Shown: positions 41,175 to 50,377, numbered from the stretch's first letter. The stretch: DNA of 64,000 bases from DASUPK01 sp963800285 (GCA_963800285.1 CAWDAL010000010.1:1-64000), one strand, 5' to 3'. The notes: generated by a model from the letters alone, not told the origin. Translations and numbers: made by a program.

Positions 41175-41906
41175 CTATGCGGCCGCACCGGCGCGCGCGA
41201 GCTTCAGGCCGCGCGGCGTCAGCAGCCACTGCACACCGGCGAGCGTGAGCTCGAGCGTCAGCGTGAGCAGGGCGATCAGGATTGCGCCGGCGACGACCCC
41301 CTCGTCGCCGTAGACGTTCCTCCCGAGGATGTAGTCGCCCAGGGTGCTCACCCCGGCGAGCGAGGCCAGCGCGACCGTGGCGATGATGTTGACCGCGGCC
41401 GTCCGGATCCCCGCCATGATCGTCGGCACCGCGAGCGGGAGCTCCACCCGGAGGATGATCTGGAGGGCGTTCATCCCCATCCCACGGGCGGCCTCCACCG
41501 CGTTTCGGTCGACCTGGCTCATCCCCACATAGGTGTTGGTGAGGATGGGCGGGATCCCCAGCACCGCGAAGGCGATGGTGACGTTGCCGAGACCGACGCC
41601 GATGAACGCCGCCACGAAGGCGATCAGGGCGAGCTCGGGTACCGCCCGGCCGGCGTTGCCGATCGCGACCGCGAGCGTCTCGCCGCGCCGCAGATGGCCG
41701 AGGATGATGCCCGCGGGCAGGGCGACGGCGATCGCGGCGAAGAGCGCCAGAAAGGTCACCTTGAGGTGCTGGCCGACCAGGTGAAGCGTCTGATCGGGCC
41801 CGCCGACCAGCACCCCGCCGGTTCGGGCCGGCTGCTGGTGGAAGATGAAATCGATGGCGTCGGGGAAGACGCTCAGGAATCCGAGGTGAACGAAGGTGGG
41901 GCTCAT
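41175..41906 (-). CDS. Osmoprotectant-type ABC transporter permease 2
   Basis: The 243-residue integral membrane protein is the second permease of the OpuC-like importer. Helices are seen at VTFLALFAAIAVALPAGIIL, LALIAFVAAFIGVGLG and AGAILIALLTLTLELTLAG. The coupling loop is VEAARGMGMNALQIILRVELPLAVP. I take ATG 41906 as the start, because it overlaps the stop of permease 1 by four bases. The longer ORF reading upstream is a frame shadow of permease 1. It resembles permease 1 and arose by duplication. Confidence 0.92.
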   Translation of the reverse strand: MSPTFVHLGFLSVFPDAIDFIFHQQPARTGGVLVGGPDQTLHLVGQHLKVTFLALFAAIAVALPAGIILGHLRRGETLAVAIGNAGRAVPELALIAFVAAFIGVGLGNVTIAFAVLGIPPILTNTYVGMSQVDRNAVEAARGMGMNALQIILRVELPLAVPTIMAGIRTAAVNIIATVALASLAGVSTLGDYILGRNVYGDEGVVAGAILIALLTLTLELTLAGVQWLLTPRGLKLARAGAAA

Positions 41907-42637
41907 GCCGTCATCCCCCGGCGGCGCCACGGCGCGAGCAAGCGCTGCGCGCCCAGCAGGGCCATGTCGAAGACGAGCGCCATCAGGATCGTCAGCCCGC
42001 CGGCGATCACGATGTTCGTCTTGAAGGTGATCTGCTGATAGAGCGGTCCGCCGAGCGTGTTGACGTTCGCGAAGACCATCAGGCTGGCGATGGCGACCGT
42101 GGAGACCGTGGCGACCCGCAGGCCGGCGATGATCTCCGGGACCGCCAGCGGCAGCTCGACGCGCCAGAGGAGCTGGCGAGGGGTCATCCCCATACCGAGG
42201 CCCGCCTCCTTGCTCTCGGCCGGGACATTGGCGAGCCCGGCGACGATGTTCCGGTAGATGATCTGCAGCGTGTAGACGCTGAGGACGATGATCGCCGTGG
42301 TCCAGCCGAGTCCGGTGATCGGCAGCAGCAGGAAGATGAAGGCGAGGGACGGGATCGTGTAGAGGATGCCCGTCGCACCGGTGAAGGTCGGGACGAGCCA
42401 GCGGCGCCCGTGAGAGAGCAGCGCCATCGTGAACGCCACCGCGAACCCGATGGCGACCGCGATCAGCACGAGCACGAGATGAGTGAGCAGAGGGCTCGTA
42501 TAGCGGTCGAAGTTGTCGATCGCCCAGCCCAGGCAGAAGGCCTTGTTCTGGGCGACGCAGCTGCCGTTGCCGCCGGTTCGATTGTGGATCTCGACCGCGC
42601 CGAGCAGGGCCCCCGGGTCGGTGGGCGCGGCGGTCAT
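41903..42637 (-). CDS. Osmoprotectant-type ABC transporter permease 1
   Basis: The 244-residue membrane protein carries an N-terminal region with CVAQNKAFCLGWAIDNFDRY, then helices (LVLIAVAIGFAVAFTMALL, LAFIFLLLPITGLGW). Its coupling loop is KEAGLGMGMTPRQLLWRVELPLAVP. Both ends overlap neighbours by four bases (ATGA) and show translational coupling to the ATPase and permease 2. With those it makes the inner-membrane channel. Confidence 0.92.
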   Translation of the reverse strand: MTAAPTDPGALLGAVEIHNRTGGNGSCVAQNKAFCLGWAIDNFDRYTSPLLTHLVLVLIAVAIGFAVAFTMALLSHGRRWLVPTFTGATGILYTIPSLAFIFLLLPITGLGWTTAIIVLSVYTLQIIYRNIVAGLANVPAESKEAGLGMGMTPRQLLWRVELPLAVPEIIAGLRVATVSTVAIASLMVFANVNTLGGPLYQQITFKTNIVIAGGLTILMALVFDMALLGAQRLLAPWRRRGMTA

Positions 42638-43803
42638 TCCCCGTGCGGCCGCTCGACCGCGGCGTGCTCCTCGACCTTCGCCTCGGGCGAGGCCAGGAAC
42701 TCCGAGATGATCTCGACGGAGAGCACCCCGGCGATCCGGCCCTGCGCATCGGCCACCGGTGCGTACTGCGTCTCGGACTGGAGGAGGTCGGCGAGCGCGT
42801 CGCGCATCACGTCGTCGAGATCCAGGATCGGCTCGGGCCCGGTGTCGGGCTTCTGCGGAACCGTGTCGAGCTGCAGGTCGGTTTCGGAGAGCCAGCCGAT
42901 CGGCCTCCGCTCGGAGTCGACGACCAGAGGATGGGGGACCTCGGCACCTTCGAGCTTCCTGCGCACCTCGGCCGTGTCCTGTCCGACGTACGCGAGGGGC
43001 GCCTCCCAGAGGTTGATGTCACTCACCCTCATCAGGGCCAGACGCTTCAGCGCGCGGTCGGCGCCGACGAAGTCCTCGACGAAGTCGTCCGCCGGATCCA
43101 TCAGGAGCTCGGCGGGGGTCGCGTACTGCGCGAGATGACCACCGGCCTTCAGGATCGCGATCCGATCGCCCATCTTGATCGCCTCGTCGATGTCGTGGGT
43201 GACGAAGAGGACCGTCTTGCGGATCTCGGCCTGGAGGCGGAGGAATTCGTTCTGGAGGCGCTCCCGGTTGATCGGATCGATGGCGCCGAACGGCTCATCC
43301 ATCAGCATCACCGGTGGATCCGCCGCCAGCGCTCGGGCGACGCCGATGCGCTGCTGCTGGCCGCCGGAGAGCTGGCTCGGGAAGCGGTCCCCGAGCGCCG
43401 GGTCGAGCCCGATCACGTCGAAGAGCTCGCGAACGCGCTTCTCCGTGCGGTCCCGGTCCCAGCCGAGCAGGTTGGGCACGGTGGCGATGTTGTCGGCGAT
43501 CGTCTTGTGGGGGAACAGGCCGGTCTGCTGGATGACGTAGCCCATCTCGCGGCGCAACTGCGTCGCGTCGCGGTCCCGGACCGAGGTGTCGCCGATCAGG
43601 ATGTCGCCCTCGGTGATCTCGACGGTCCGGTTGGCCATCCGCATCGCGGTCGTCTTCCCGCAGCCCGAGGGCCCGACGAGGACGCAGATGTCGCCGGCGG
43701 GGACATCGAGCGTGAGGTGGCTGATCGCGGGCTCCGTCTGTCCCGGGTACTTCTTGGTCACGTCCCGGTAGGAAACGGACGCGGCTTGGTGCCCAGCCTC
43801 CAC
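42634..43803 (-). CDS. Osmoprotectant-type ABC transporter ATP-binding protein with CBS domains (OpuCA/ProV-like)
   Basis: The 389-residue protein is the ATPase of the importer. It has Walker A GPSGCGKTTAMRM, the Q-loop QQTGLFPHKTI, signature LSGGQQQRIGVARALAA and Walker B VMLMDEPFGAIDP. After the ATPase domain come two CBS repeats (LVVDSERRPIGWLSETD and YAPVADAQGRIAGVLSVE). In ProV/OpuA relatives such CBS pairs sense ionic strength and so osmotic stress. GTG 43803 is the start. It is the first gene of the operon. Confidence 0.93.
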   Translation of the reverse strand: MEAGHQAASVSYRDVTKKYPGQTEPAISHLTLDVPAGDICVLVGPSGCGKTTAMRMANRTVEITEGDILIGDTSVRDRDATQLRREMGYVIQQTGLFPHKTIADNIATVPNLLGWDRDRTEKRVRELFDVIGLDPALGDRFPSQLSGGQQQRIGVARALAADPPVMLMDEPFGAIDPINRERLQNEFLRLQAEIRKTVLFVTHDIDEAIKMGDRIAILKAGGHLAQYATPAELLMDPADDFVEDFVGADRALKRLALMRVSDINLWEAPLAYVGQDTAEVRRKLEGAEVPHPLVVDSERRPIGWLSETDLQLDTVPQKPDTGPEPILDLDDVMRDALADLLQSETQYAPVADAQGRIAGVLSVEIISEFLASPEAKVEEHAAVERPHGE

Positions 43804-43857
43804 TGCGGGCGATCCTACCCCCGCGACCTGGCTATCATGCGCCGGCCGCGACCCCCC

Positions 43858-43892
43858 TCAAACGGGTTGCGCTGACGCGCACCCTCGCATCA
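43858..43892 (-). repeat. REP-like palindromic repeat A, copy 4 (in rplM leader)
   Basis: On the minus strand it begins GTGATGCGAGGGTGCGCG and ends CAACCCGTTTGA. Relative to copy 1 the stem has changed on both sides (GGGT/ACCC for GGGC/ACCC), which keeps or improves pairing. It lies 12 bases before the rplM ATG, probably within its leader. Confidence 0.6.
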
Positions 43893-43903
43893 CAGCTCTT
43901 TTT

Positions 43904-44356
43904 ATGGCCACAGCCACAGCGATGAAGACCTACCAGGCGAATGCCCAGGACCGCGAGCGGGACTGGTACGTCGTCGATGCCGAGGGCAAGACGCTCGGCC
44001 GGCTCGCGACCCAGATCGCGAACGTGCTGCGAGGGAAGCGGAAGCCGACCTACACGCCGCACGTCGACGTCGGCGACTTCGTCATCGTGGTCAATGCCGA
44101 GAAGATCGCGGTGACCGGCAAGAAGCGCGAGGACAAGCGCTACTGGCGGCACAGCGGATACCCGGGCGGCATCCGCTCCCGGACCCTCGCCGAGCTGCTC
44201 GAGCAGCGACCCGAGGAGGTCATCCGCAGGGCCGTCAAGGGCATGATCCCCCGTAACCGGCTGGGTCGCCAACAGCTCCGCAAGCTCAAGGTCTACGCGG
44301 GCCCTGAGCATCCGCACCAGGCCCAGCAGCCCAAGCCACTGGAGATCGAGACCTAG
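43904..44356 (+). CDS. rplM: 50S ribosomal protein uL13
   Basis: uL13 binds 23S rRNA early in large-subunit assembly. The 150-residue protein has the core WYVVDAEGKTLGRLATQIANV, HVDVGDFVIVVNAEKIAVTG and RAVKGMIPRNRLGRQQLRKLKVY. A few extra residues precede the canonical MKTYQA start, so Met 43922 is an alternative start. It is co-transcribed with rpsI, whose ATG follows the stop directly, as in most bacteria. The leader carries a REP-like repeat and has no clear ribosome site. Confidence 0.96.
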   Translation: MATATAMKTYQANAQDRERDWYVVDAEGKTLGRLATQIANVLRGKRKPTYTPHVDVGDFVIVVNAEKIAVTGKKREDKRYWRHSGYPGGIRSRTLAELLEQRPEEVIRRAVKGMIPRNRLGRQQLRKLKVYAGPEHPHQAQQPKPLEIET

Positions 44357-45220
44357 ATGCAGGACGACGAGCAGCAGAAGCCAGCCGAGGAGAGCACTCC
44401 CGAGGAGCAGCAGGCCGACGAGCAGGCGGGTCCCGAGCAGCACCCGCCGTCTGAGGGCGGTACTCCCGAGCGCGGCGAGACCGAGCCCGAGACGCCCCCC
44501 GCCGAGGAGGGCCTCGCGGAGGACGCCGCCACGGAGGACGATGATGCGAGGGCGCGCGACAGCGCGACCCGTGATCCGGATCAGGAGGCCGCGGCTCCCG
44601 CCACGGACGCTCCAGCCGAGCCCGCCAAGGCCGAGGGCAAGCAGAAGAAGGAAGACGTCGTCCCCGGCGCCGAGCTCGACCCGATCGCGATCGAGCCGGA
44701 GCGCCAGCTGGACGCCGAGGAGCGCGCCCGCCAGGAGGCCGAGGAGGAGGAGCGCGCCCGCCGCGAACGTGAGCTGATCGGCGATGAGGACGACTCCGCG
44801 CCGCTCGCCGCGCAGCCGGCCAAGCTCTCCGGCGATGCGAGCTACTCGGCGACCGGCAAGCGAAAGTCCTCGGTCGCTCGCGTGATCATTCGCCCCGGGG
44901 ACGGCACGATCCAGATCAACAAGCGAACGCTCGAGGAGTACTTCCCGCGTGACTACCTGCAGTCGGTCGCCAAGCAGCCGCTCGTCCAGAGCGGTTACGA
45001 GGCGAACGTCGACGTCCGGATCCGCGTGCACGGAGGCGGCATCTCCGGCCAGGCGGCGGCCGTCCGCCACGGCATCGCCCGTGCCCTGACCGAGATCGAT
45101 CCCGCGCTTCGCCCGGAGCTGAAGCGCCGGGGAATGCTGACCCGCGACGCTCGGGTCAAGGAGCGCCGCAAGGCCGGCCTGAAGAAGGCCCGCAAGCGCC
45201 CGCAGTTCAGCAAGCGCTAG
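44357..45220 (+). CDS. rpsI: 30S ribosomal protein uS9 with a long acidic N-terminal extension
   Basis: uS9 is a small-subunit protein whose C-terminal tail reaches the P-site tRNA. The conserved part (about 127 residues) runs from SATGKRKSSVARVIIRPGDG to the invariant end QFSKR, with GGGISGQAAAVRHGIARAL. Before it lie about 160 residues rich in Glu, Pro, Ala and Gln (EEQQADEQAGPEQHPPS and similar), unlike a normal uS9 of about 130 residues. A REP-like repeat is translated within this extension. The start at ATG 44357 follows the rplM stop without a gap. Confidence 0.94.
   Translation: MQDDEQQKPAEESTPEEQQADEQAGPEQHPPSEGGTPERGETEPETPPAEEGLAEDAATEDDDARARDSATRDPDQEAAAPATDAPAEPAKAEGKQKKEDVVPGAELDPIAIEPERQLDAEERARQEAEEEERARRERELIGDEDDSAPLAAQPAKLSGDASYSATGKRKSSVARVIIRPGDGTIQINKRTLEEYFPRDYLQSVAKQPLVQSGYEANVDVRIRVHGGGISGQAAAVRHGIARALTEIDPALRPELKRRGMLTRDARVKERRKAGLKKARKRPQFSKR
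44543..44575 (+). repeat. REP-like palindromic repeat A, copy 5, inside rpsI
   Basis: GATGCGAGGGCGCGCGACAG then CGCGACCCGTGAT occurs in frame in the acidic extension and is read as DARARDSATRD. It is nearly identical to the intergenic copies at 11797 and 22346, so a dispersed element contributes to a ribosomal protein. Confidence 0.65.
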
Positions 45221-45232
45221 CGTCCGCCAAGC

Positions 45233-46540
45233 GTGGCGGAGAGGAGATTCTTCGGGACCGATGGGGTCCGTGGCCCCGTCGGCGAGTTGCTCACGCCCGA
45301 CCTAGCGGTGCGGCTGGGCCGCGCCGCGGCGCTGCGGGACGAGTCCGAGCGCCCGCAGGTCCTGATCGTCCGCGACACGCGCGAGTCCGGCCCGATGCTG
45401 GAGGAGGCCCTCGCCGCGGGGATCGCGGCCGGGGGAGGCGACGCGATGCTCGGCGGCGTCCTGCCGACACCGGCGGCCTCGGTGCTGGCCCGACGCCTCA
45501 GCTTCGACCTGGCGGCGGTGGTCTCCGCCTCCCACAATCCCTTCGCCGACAACGGGATCAAGTTCTTCAACTCGCGCGGCACCAAGCTCGACGACGACGT
45601 GGAGCTCGAGATCGAAGGGTTGATGGAGGAGGAGACCGGGGAGCGGGTCGGCGGCGTCCGGTCGCTCGAGGGCTCCTTCGATGACTACATCAGGGAGCTC
45701 CGCACCGCCTTCCAACTCGACCTCTCGGGGATGCGTGTCGCTCTCGATTGCGCGAACGGCGCCACCTTCCGGGCTGCTCCGGTGATCTTCCAGGCGCTCG
45801 GCGCCGACCTGGTGCTGACCGCGGTGGAGCCGGACGGCCGCAACATCAACGCCGACTGCGGATCGACTCATCCGGAGGGCCTGGTCGAGGTCGTGCGGTC
45901 CTCCGGCGCCGACATCGGCTTCGCGTATGACGGGGACGGCGATCGCCTGATCGCCGTCGACGACAACGGGCGGCTTCATGACGGAGATGACCTGATCGCT
46001 CTGATCGCCCTGGATCTGCAGAAGCGAGGGGAGCTCGAGGGCGGGGTCGCGGTGACGGTGATGACCAACTACGGGTTCATGACCACGATGGAGAAGGCGG
46101 GGATCGAGGTGGTCCAGACGCAGGTCGGCGACCGCTATGTGATCGAGCAGCTGCTCGAGCGCGACTGGCGGCTCGGCGGCGAGCAGTCCGGTCACATCGT
46201 CTGGACGGACTTCACCCCCACCGGCGACGGGATCGCGGCGTCGCTGCTCACCCTTCGCGCTCTCGGCAGGCGCCGCCTCCAGGACGTCGAGCCGTTCGAG
46301 CGCCTGCCCCAGCGGCTGGAGAACGTCCAGGTCAGGGATCGCGGCGCGATCGAGGGCGCGACGGAGGTCTGGAGAGCGGTCGACGAGGAGAACTCGAAGC
46401 TGGAGGGCCGCGGCCGCGTCCTCGTCAGGCCGTCGGGCACCGAGCCGCTGGTGCGCGTGATGGTCGAGGCGCCCGACGAAGGCGAGACCGAGGCGATCTG
46501 TGATCGCCTCGCCGAGCTCGTCCGCCGGGAACTGGCATAG
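45233..46540 (+). CDS. glmM: Phosphoglucosamine mutase
   Basis: GlmM converts glucosamine 6-phosphate to glucosamine 1-phosphate for peptidoglycan synthesis. The 435-residue protein has RRFFGTDGVRGPVGE, the phosphoserine loop SASHNPFADNGIKFF, the metal loop FAYDGDGDRLIAVD, the sugar-binding loop GGEQSGHIV, and the phosphate loop RPSGTEPLVRVM. It lies 12 bases after rpsI and before glmS, a typical actinobacterial order. Confidence 0.96.
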   Translation: MAERRFFGTDGVRGPVGELLTPDLAVRLGRAAALRDESERPQVLIVRDTRESGPMLEEALAAGIAAGGGDAMLGGVLPTPAASVLARRLSFDLAAVVSASHNPFADNGIKFFNSRGTKLDDDVELEIEGLMEEETGERVGGVRSLEGSFDDYIRELRTAFQLDLSGMRVALDCANGATFRAAPVIFQALGADLVLTAVEPDGRNINADCGSTHPEGLVEVVRSSGADIGFAYDGDGDRLIAVDDNGRLHDGDDLIALIALDLQKRGELEGGVAVTVMTNYGFMTTMEKAGIEVVQTQVGDRYVIEQLLERDWRLGGEQSGHIVWTDFTPTGDGIAASLLTLRALGRRRLQDVEPFERLPQRLENVQVRDRGAIEGATEVWRAVDEENSKLEGRGRVLVRPSGTEPLVRVMVEAPDEGETEAICDRLAELVRRELA

Positions 46541-46590
46541 ATCCGGCTGCGACATTTGTGGCAGCCGCTGATGACGAAGCCGTCTGCCTC

Positions 46591-46596
46591 TACCCT
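46591..46596 (+). promoter_or_regulatory. Predicted -10 hexamer TACCCT before glmS
   Basis: TACCCT ends 11 bases before ATG 46608 with no ribosome site in between. No glmS ribozyme is seen in the 67-base gap. Confidence 0.3.
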
Positions 46597-46607
46597 GTAG
46601 CTCCCTT

Positions 46608-48476
46608 ATGTGCGGCATAGTCGGATACGTAGGTGACCGACCGTGCCGGGACCTGCTGATCGCCGGATTGGAGAAGCTCGAGTACCGGGGCTACGACTCC
46701 GCCGGCATTTCAGTGCTCTCGGACGGCGAGATCGACAGCGTGCGCGCTGTCGGCAACCTGGCGAACCTGCGCGCCGCCGTCGAGGAGCATTCATCCAATG
46801 GTGATGGCGGCTCGGTCGCGGTGGCCTCGATGCCGGCCACCATCGGCCTCGGCCACACGCGCTGGGCCACCCATGGCCGGGTCACCGAGGAGAACGCCCA
46901 TCCCCATGGCGACTGCGAGGACAAGATCCACATCGTCCTCAACGGGATCGTCGAGAATCACGCCGAGCTGCGGCGCGAGCTGATCACCGAGGGCCATGAG
47001 TTCACCTCTGAGACCGATGCCGAGATCGTCGCCCACCTGATCGAGCGCCACTACGACGGCGATCTGACAAGAGCTGTTCGGGAGGCCTTCGACGACCTCC
47101 GCGGCCACTACGCATTCGTCGCCATGCACAACGACCATGAAGACACGCTCGTTGCGGCGAGGAAGGAATGCCCGCTGATCATCGGCCTCGGCGAGGACGA
47201 GAACTTCGTGGCCTCCGCCATCCCCGCCTTCCTGGCCCAGACGCGGCGCGCCCTGGGCATCAAGAACGACGAGATCGTCACGCTCCACAAGAGCGATGTC
47301 ACCGTGATGGACGCGGACGGCAACGTCGTGGATGGCCGCGAGCCGATCGAGGTGACCTGGGACGAGGACGCGGCCGAGAAGGGCGGCTACGAGACCTTCA
47401 TGCTCAAGGAGATCCACGAGCAGCCCGACGCCGTCGCCGAGACGATCACCGACCGGCTGCCGACGCTGTACGGGGTCGATCTCACCGACGTCGACCTCGA
47501 CGACGACTTTCTGAAGGGGATCGAGCGAATCGTGATCGTCGCCTGCGGGACCTCCTACCACTCCGGTCTGGTCGGTCGGTACGCGATCGAGCAGTGGGCG
47601 CGCGTCCCGGTGGAGATGGACATCGCCTCCGAGTACCGCTACCGCGACCCGGTGCACCGGCCCAACGACCTGGTCATCGGCATCACTCAATCCGGCGAGA
47701 CCGCCGACACGCTCGCGGCGATGCGGCTGGCCAAGGAGGGTGGTTCGAAGGTTCTCGCGATCTGCAACGTGATGGGCAGCCAGGCGACCCGGGACGCCGA
47801 CGCCGTCCTCTTCACCCGCTCCGGGATCGAGATCAGCGTCGCCGCAACGAAGACGTTCGTCAGCCAGGTCGCCGCCATGTACCTGCTCGGGCTGCGCCTC
47901 GCGGAGCTGCGCGGGACGATGGAGCCGGAGCGGCTCGCGGAGCTCGTCGCCGAGCTCAAGTCGCTGCCCCACAAGATCCAGGAGACGATCGTCTCCTGCG
48001 ACGAGCGCGTCAAGGCGATCGCGCGGGCCCAGTACCAGCAGCGCTTCTTCATGTACATCGGCCGCCACATCGGCCTATCGGTCTGCCTCGAAGGTGCCCT
48101 GAAGCTGAAGGAGATCTCCTACATCCCGGCCGACGCGTACGCCGCCGGAGAGATGAAGCACGGCCCGATCGCGCTGCTCGACGAGTCGACGCCGGTGGTC
48201 GCGGTCGCGACCGACAGCCCGGTGGTGGAGAAGATGCTCTCCAACATGGAGGAGGTCCGGGCCCGCGGCGCCGATGTGATCGCCGTGGCCACGGAGGGGT
48301 CAGCGTCGGTCGAAGAGGCTGCGGATCAGACGATCTTCGTGCCGCGCACCGACTGGATCGTGCAGCCCATTGTCGCGATCGTGCCGTTGCAGCTGCTCGC
48401 CTACTACATCGCCCGCGAGAACGGCCTCAACGTGGATCAGCCCCGCAATCTGGCCAAGACCGTAACCGTCGAATAG
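46608..48476 (+). CDS. glmS: Glutamine--fructose-6-phosphate aminotransferase
   Basis: GlmS makes glucosamine 6-phosphate from fructose 6-phosphate and glutamine, the first step of amino-sugar synthesis. The 622-residue protein begins MCGIVGYVGDRP, with Cys2 as catalytic nucleophile. The GATase domain has GHTRWATHGRV and NGIVENHAELR. Two SIS domains follow (IVACGTSYHSGLVGRYAIE, GITQSGETADT) and the C-terminal loop ends DQPRNLAKTVTVE. It follows glmM by 67 bases. Confidence 0.97.
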   Translation: MCGIVGYVGDRPCRDLLIAGLEKLEYRGYDSAGISVLSDGEIDSVRAVGNLANLRAAVEEHSSNGDGGSVAVASMPATIGLGHTRWATHGRVTEENAHPHGDCEDKIHIVLNGIVENHAELRRELITEGHEFTSETDAEIVAHLIERHYDGDLTRAVREAFDDLRGHYAFVAMHNDHEDTLVAARKECPLIIGLGEDENFVASAIPAFLAQTRRALGIKNDEIVTLHKSDVTVMDADGNVVDGREPIEVTWDEDAAEKGGYETFMLKEIHEQPDAVAETITDRLPTLYGVDLTDVDLDDDFLKGIERIVIVACGTSYHSGLVGRYAIEQWARVPVEMDIASEYRYRDPVHRPNDLVIGITQSGETADTLAAMRLAKEGGSKVLAICNVMGSQATRDADAVLFTRSGIEISVAATKTFVSQVAAMYLLGLRLAELRGTMEPERLAELVAELKSLPHKIQETIVSCDERVKAIARAQYQQRFFMYIGRHIGLSVCLEGALKLKEISYIPADAYAAGEMKHGPIALLDESTPVVAVATDSPVVEKMLSNMEEVRARGADVIAVATEGSASVEEAADQTIFVPRTDWIVQPIVAIVPLQLLAYYIARENGLNVDQPRNLAKTVTVE

Positions 48477-48482
48477 CCACGC

Positions 48483-48488
48483 TACGAT
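48483..48488 (+). promoter_or_regulatory. Predicted -10 hexamer TACGAT
   Basis: TACGAT ends 10 bases before GTG 48499, and no Shine-Dalgarno sequence is present. It fits the leaderless pattern. Confidence 0.3.
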
Positions 48489-48498
48489 CCCGCCCCTC

Positions 48499-50019
48499 GT
48501 GAGTCGTCCCCGAACTCCTGCGCTTCTCCTTGCCTGCGTCGCCGTCCCGGCCGCGGTCCTCGCCGGCTGCGGCGGTGGTGGCAGCAGCAACGTCGACGTC
48601 GGCCCGGCGGCCGCCGTCCCGGCCAACACGCCGATCTACCTCGACGCCACCGTCAAGCCGACGGGCAGCGCGCAATCCGACGCCACGGCGGCGCTCGGCA
48701 AGATCCTGGGCACCGCCGATCCGGGCGGCAAGATCGTCTCGCTGATCGACAAGCAGAAGACCGCGACGGGTCAGCCGGTCGACTACCAGACGGACATCGC
48801 TCCCTGGCTCGGCCAGAAGGCGGCTGTCTTCTTCACCACTCTCGGTCAGAACTCGCAGGGGGCGTCGGTCATCGAGACCACGAACCCGAGCGCCGCCCTC
48901 GCGTTTGCACAGAAGGCCAACGGCGCGAGCGGCCAGCCGAAGAACATCGACGGCGTCTCGGTCCAGACGGCCAAGGATGGGACCACGGCGTACGCGACCG
49001 AGGGCGACTTCTTGTTCGTTGGCGACGAGGCGGGCGTCCAGGCCGCGATCCAGGCGGACAAGGGCGATTCGCTCGGCGACTCCGGTGACTTCAAGGACTC
49101 GATCGGTGACCTTCCCGGCGACCGGCTCGGCACGATCTACACGGTCCCGAAGACCTTCATCGACTCGCTCGGCAGCCAGTTCGGCGCGAGCAGCCAGGCC
49201 GCAATCGAGAAGAGCGCCGGCGCCAACCTGAACGAGCCGGTCGCGGGCGCGCTGACCGCCTCGGCGAACTCCGTCGAGCTCGAGGCGACGGGCGGCACGA
49301 ACGGCGTCGAGACGCCCGAGAGCTCGCTGATCGGCGATGTGCCGGGCCAGTCCTGGCTCGCGCTCGGCGTCGGGAACCTCGGGGACAACCTGAAGCAGAG
49401 CCTCGACCAACTCAAGCAGCAGATCCCCAACTTCGACTCCGTGCAGCAGCAGATCGAGCAGACCACCGGGTCGTCGCTCGACCAGCTCACCGGGGCGCTC
49501 GGCGATGCCGTCATCTACGTCCAGGGGACCAAGCAATCGACCCTGACCGGGGCGCTCGTCGTGCAATCCAAGGACCCCGAGCTCACCGGACGCCTTCTGA
49601 GCCAGCTCCAGGGGCTGCTGCAGCTCGGTGGGAAGATCAAGCCGCTGCAGCTCTCCGGCGGCGGGACCGGCTTCCAGCTGTCGGATCCGAGCTTCCCTGC
49701 GCCGATCGAGATCGCGCAACAGGGTGACAAGCTGGTGATCGGCTATGGGGCCAATTCCGCTGAGACGAGCCTGACGCCGGCCCAAACGCTCTCGGACTCG
49801 CCCGCCTTCAGCGCGGCGCACGATCAGGTCTCCTCGCTCGGCACGGATCTCTTCCTGAATCTCCAGTCGGTGTTCGCTCTGGCGGAGTCCCAGGGAGCGA
49901 AGTCGGATCCGAGCTACGTGCAGGCCAAGCCCTACCTGGACGCGCTCAACTACGTCGTCACCGGCTCGGGCGCGAGCGGCGACAAGGCCGAGTTCAAAGC
50001 GGTCCTGGGCCTCAAGTAG
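48499..50019 (+). CDS. DUF3352-like lipoprotein
   Basis: The 506-residue protein has a lipoprotein signal (LLLACVAVPAAVLAGC). It is followed by a long extracellular region: AVPANTPIYLDATVKPTGSA, KAAVFFTTLGQNSQGAS, GKIVSLIDKQ, DRLGTIYTVPKTFIDSLG and a repeated Gln/Leu/Gly pattern. It resembles DUF3352 proteins, a family without known function. The start is GTG 48499, which follows a TACGAT hexamer. It lies between glmS and acpS, but its link to cell-wall synthesis is unknown. Confidence 0.85.
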   Translation: MSRPRTPALLLACVAVPAAVLAGCGGGGSSNVDVGPAAAVPANTPIYLDATVKPTGSAQSDATAALGKILGTADPGGKIVSLIDKQKTATGQPVDYQTDIAPWLGQKAAVFFTTLGQNSQGASVIETTNPSAALAFAQKANGASGQPKNIDGVSVQTAKDGTTAYATEGDFLFVGDEAGVQAAIQADKGDSLGDSGDFKDSIGDLPGDRLGTIYTVPKTFIDSLGSQFGASSQAAIEKSAGANLNEPVAGALTASANSVELEATGGTNGVETPESSLIGDVPGQSWLALGVGNLGDNLKQSLDQLKQQIPNFDSVQQQIEQTTGSSLDQLTGALGDAVIYVQGTKQSTLTGALVVQSKDPELTGRLLSQLQGLLQLGGKIKPLQLSGGGTGFQLSDPSFPAPIEIAQQGDKLVIGYGANSAETSLTPAQTLSDSPAFSAAHDQVSSLGTDLFLNLQSVFALAESQGAKSDPSYVQAKPYLDALNYVVTGSGASGDKAEFKAVLGLK

Positions 50020-50029
50020 GTCCCGCGCC

Positions 50030-50374
50030 GTGGCGCCCGCCGTCGGCATCGACCTGATCGAGATCGAGCGCGTCGAGCGTGCGCTGGAGCGCCGGCCGAG
50101 GCTGGCGGAACGGCTCTTCACCCCGGGAGAGCTCGCCTATGCGCGCGATCGCGCCCGTCCCGGCCGGCACCTGGCCGCTCGCTTCGCCGCCAAGGAGGCG
50201 GTGATCAAGGCGCTCGGCACCGGTGTACCGCCCAGGCAGATCGAGATCGTCGCCGGCGAGCCGCCGCGCGTCGAGCTGCACGGCCGCGCCGCCGAGGTCG
50301 CGGCTGGCGCGCAGATCGCGATCTCGCTCACGCACTCGCGGGAGAGCGCCGCGGCCGTCGCGATCGCGGCCTAG
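50030..50374 (+). CDS. acpS: Holo-[acyl-carrier-protein] synthase
   Basis: AcpS attaches 4'-phosphopantetheine from CoA to acyl carrier protein. The 114-residue protein has the metal-binding N-terminus VGIDLIEIERVERAL, the second motif RFAAKEAVIKALGTG and the C-terminal ISLTHSRESAAAVAI. The start is GTG 50030, 10 bases after the lipoprotein gene. It is immediately convergent with the DUF3089 gene, leaving 3 bases between the stops. Confidence 0.95.
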   Translation: MAPAVGIDLIEIERVERALERRPRLAERLFTPGELAYARDRARPGRHLAARFAAKEAVIKALGTGVPPRQIEIVAGEPPRVELHGRAAEVAAGAQIAISLTHSRESAAAVAIAA

Positions 50375-50377
50375 CGG

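Noticed and set aside
41907..42749. N-terminal half of the long ORF reading into permease 2
   Set aside because: It is an arginine-rich shadow of permease 1. The real permease 2 begins at ATG 41906.
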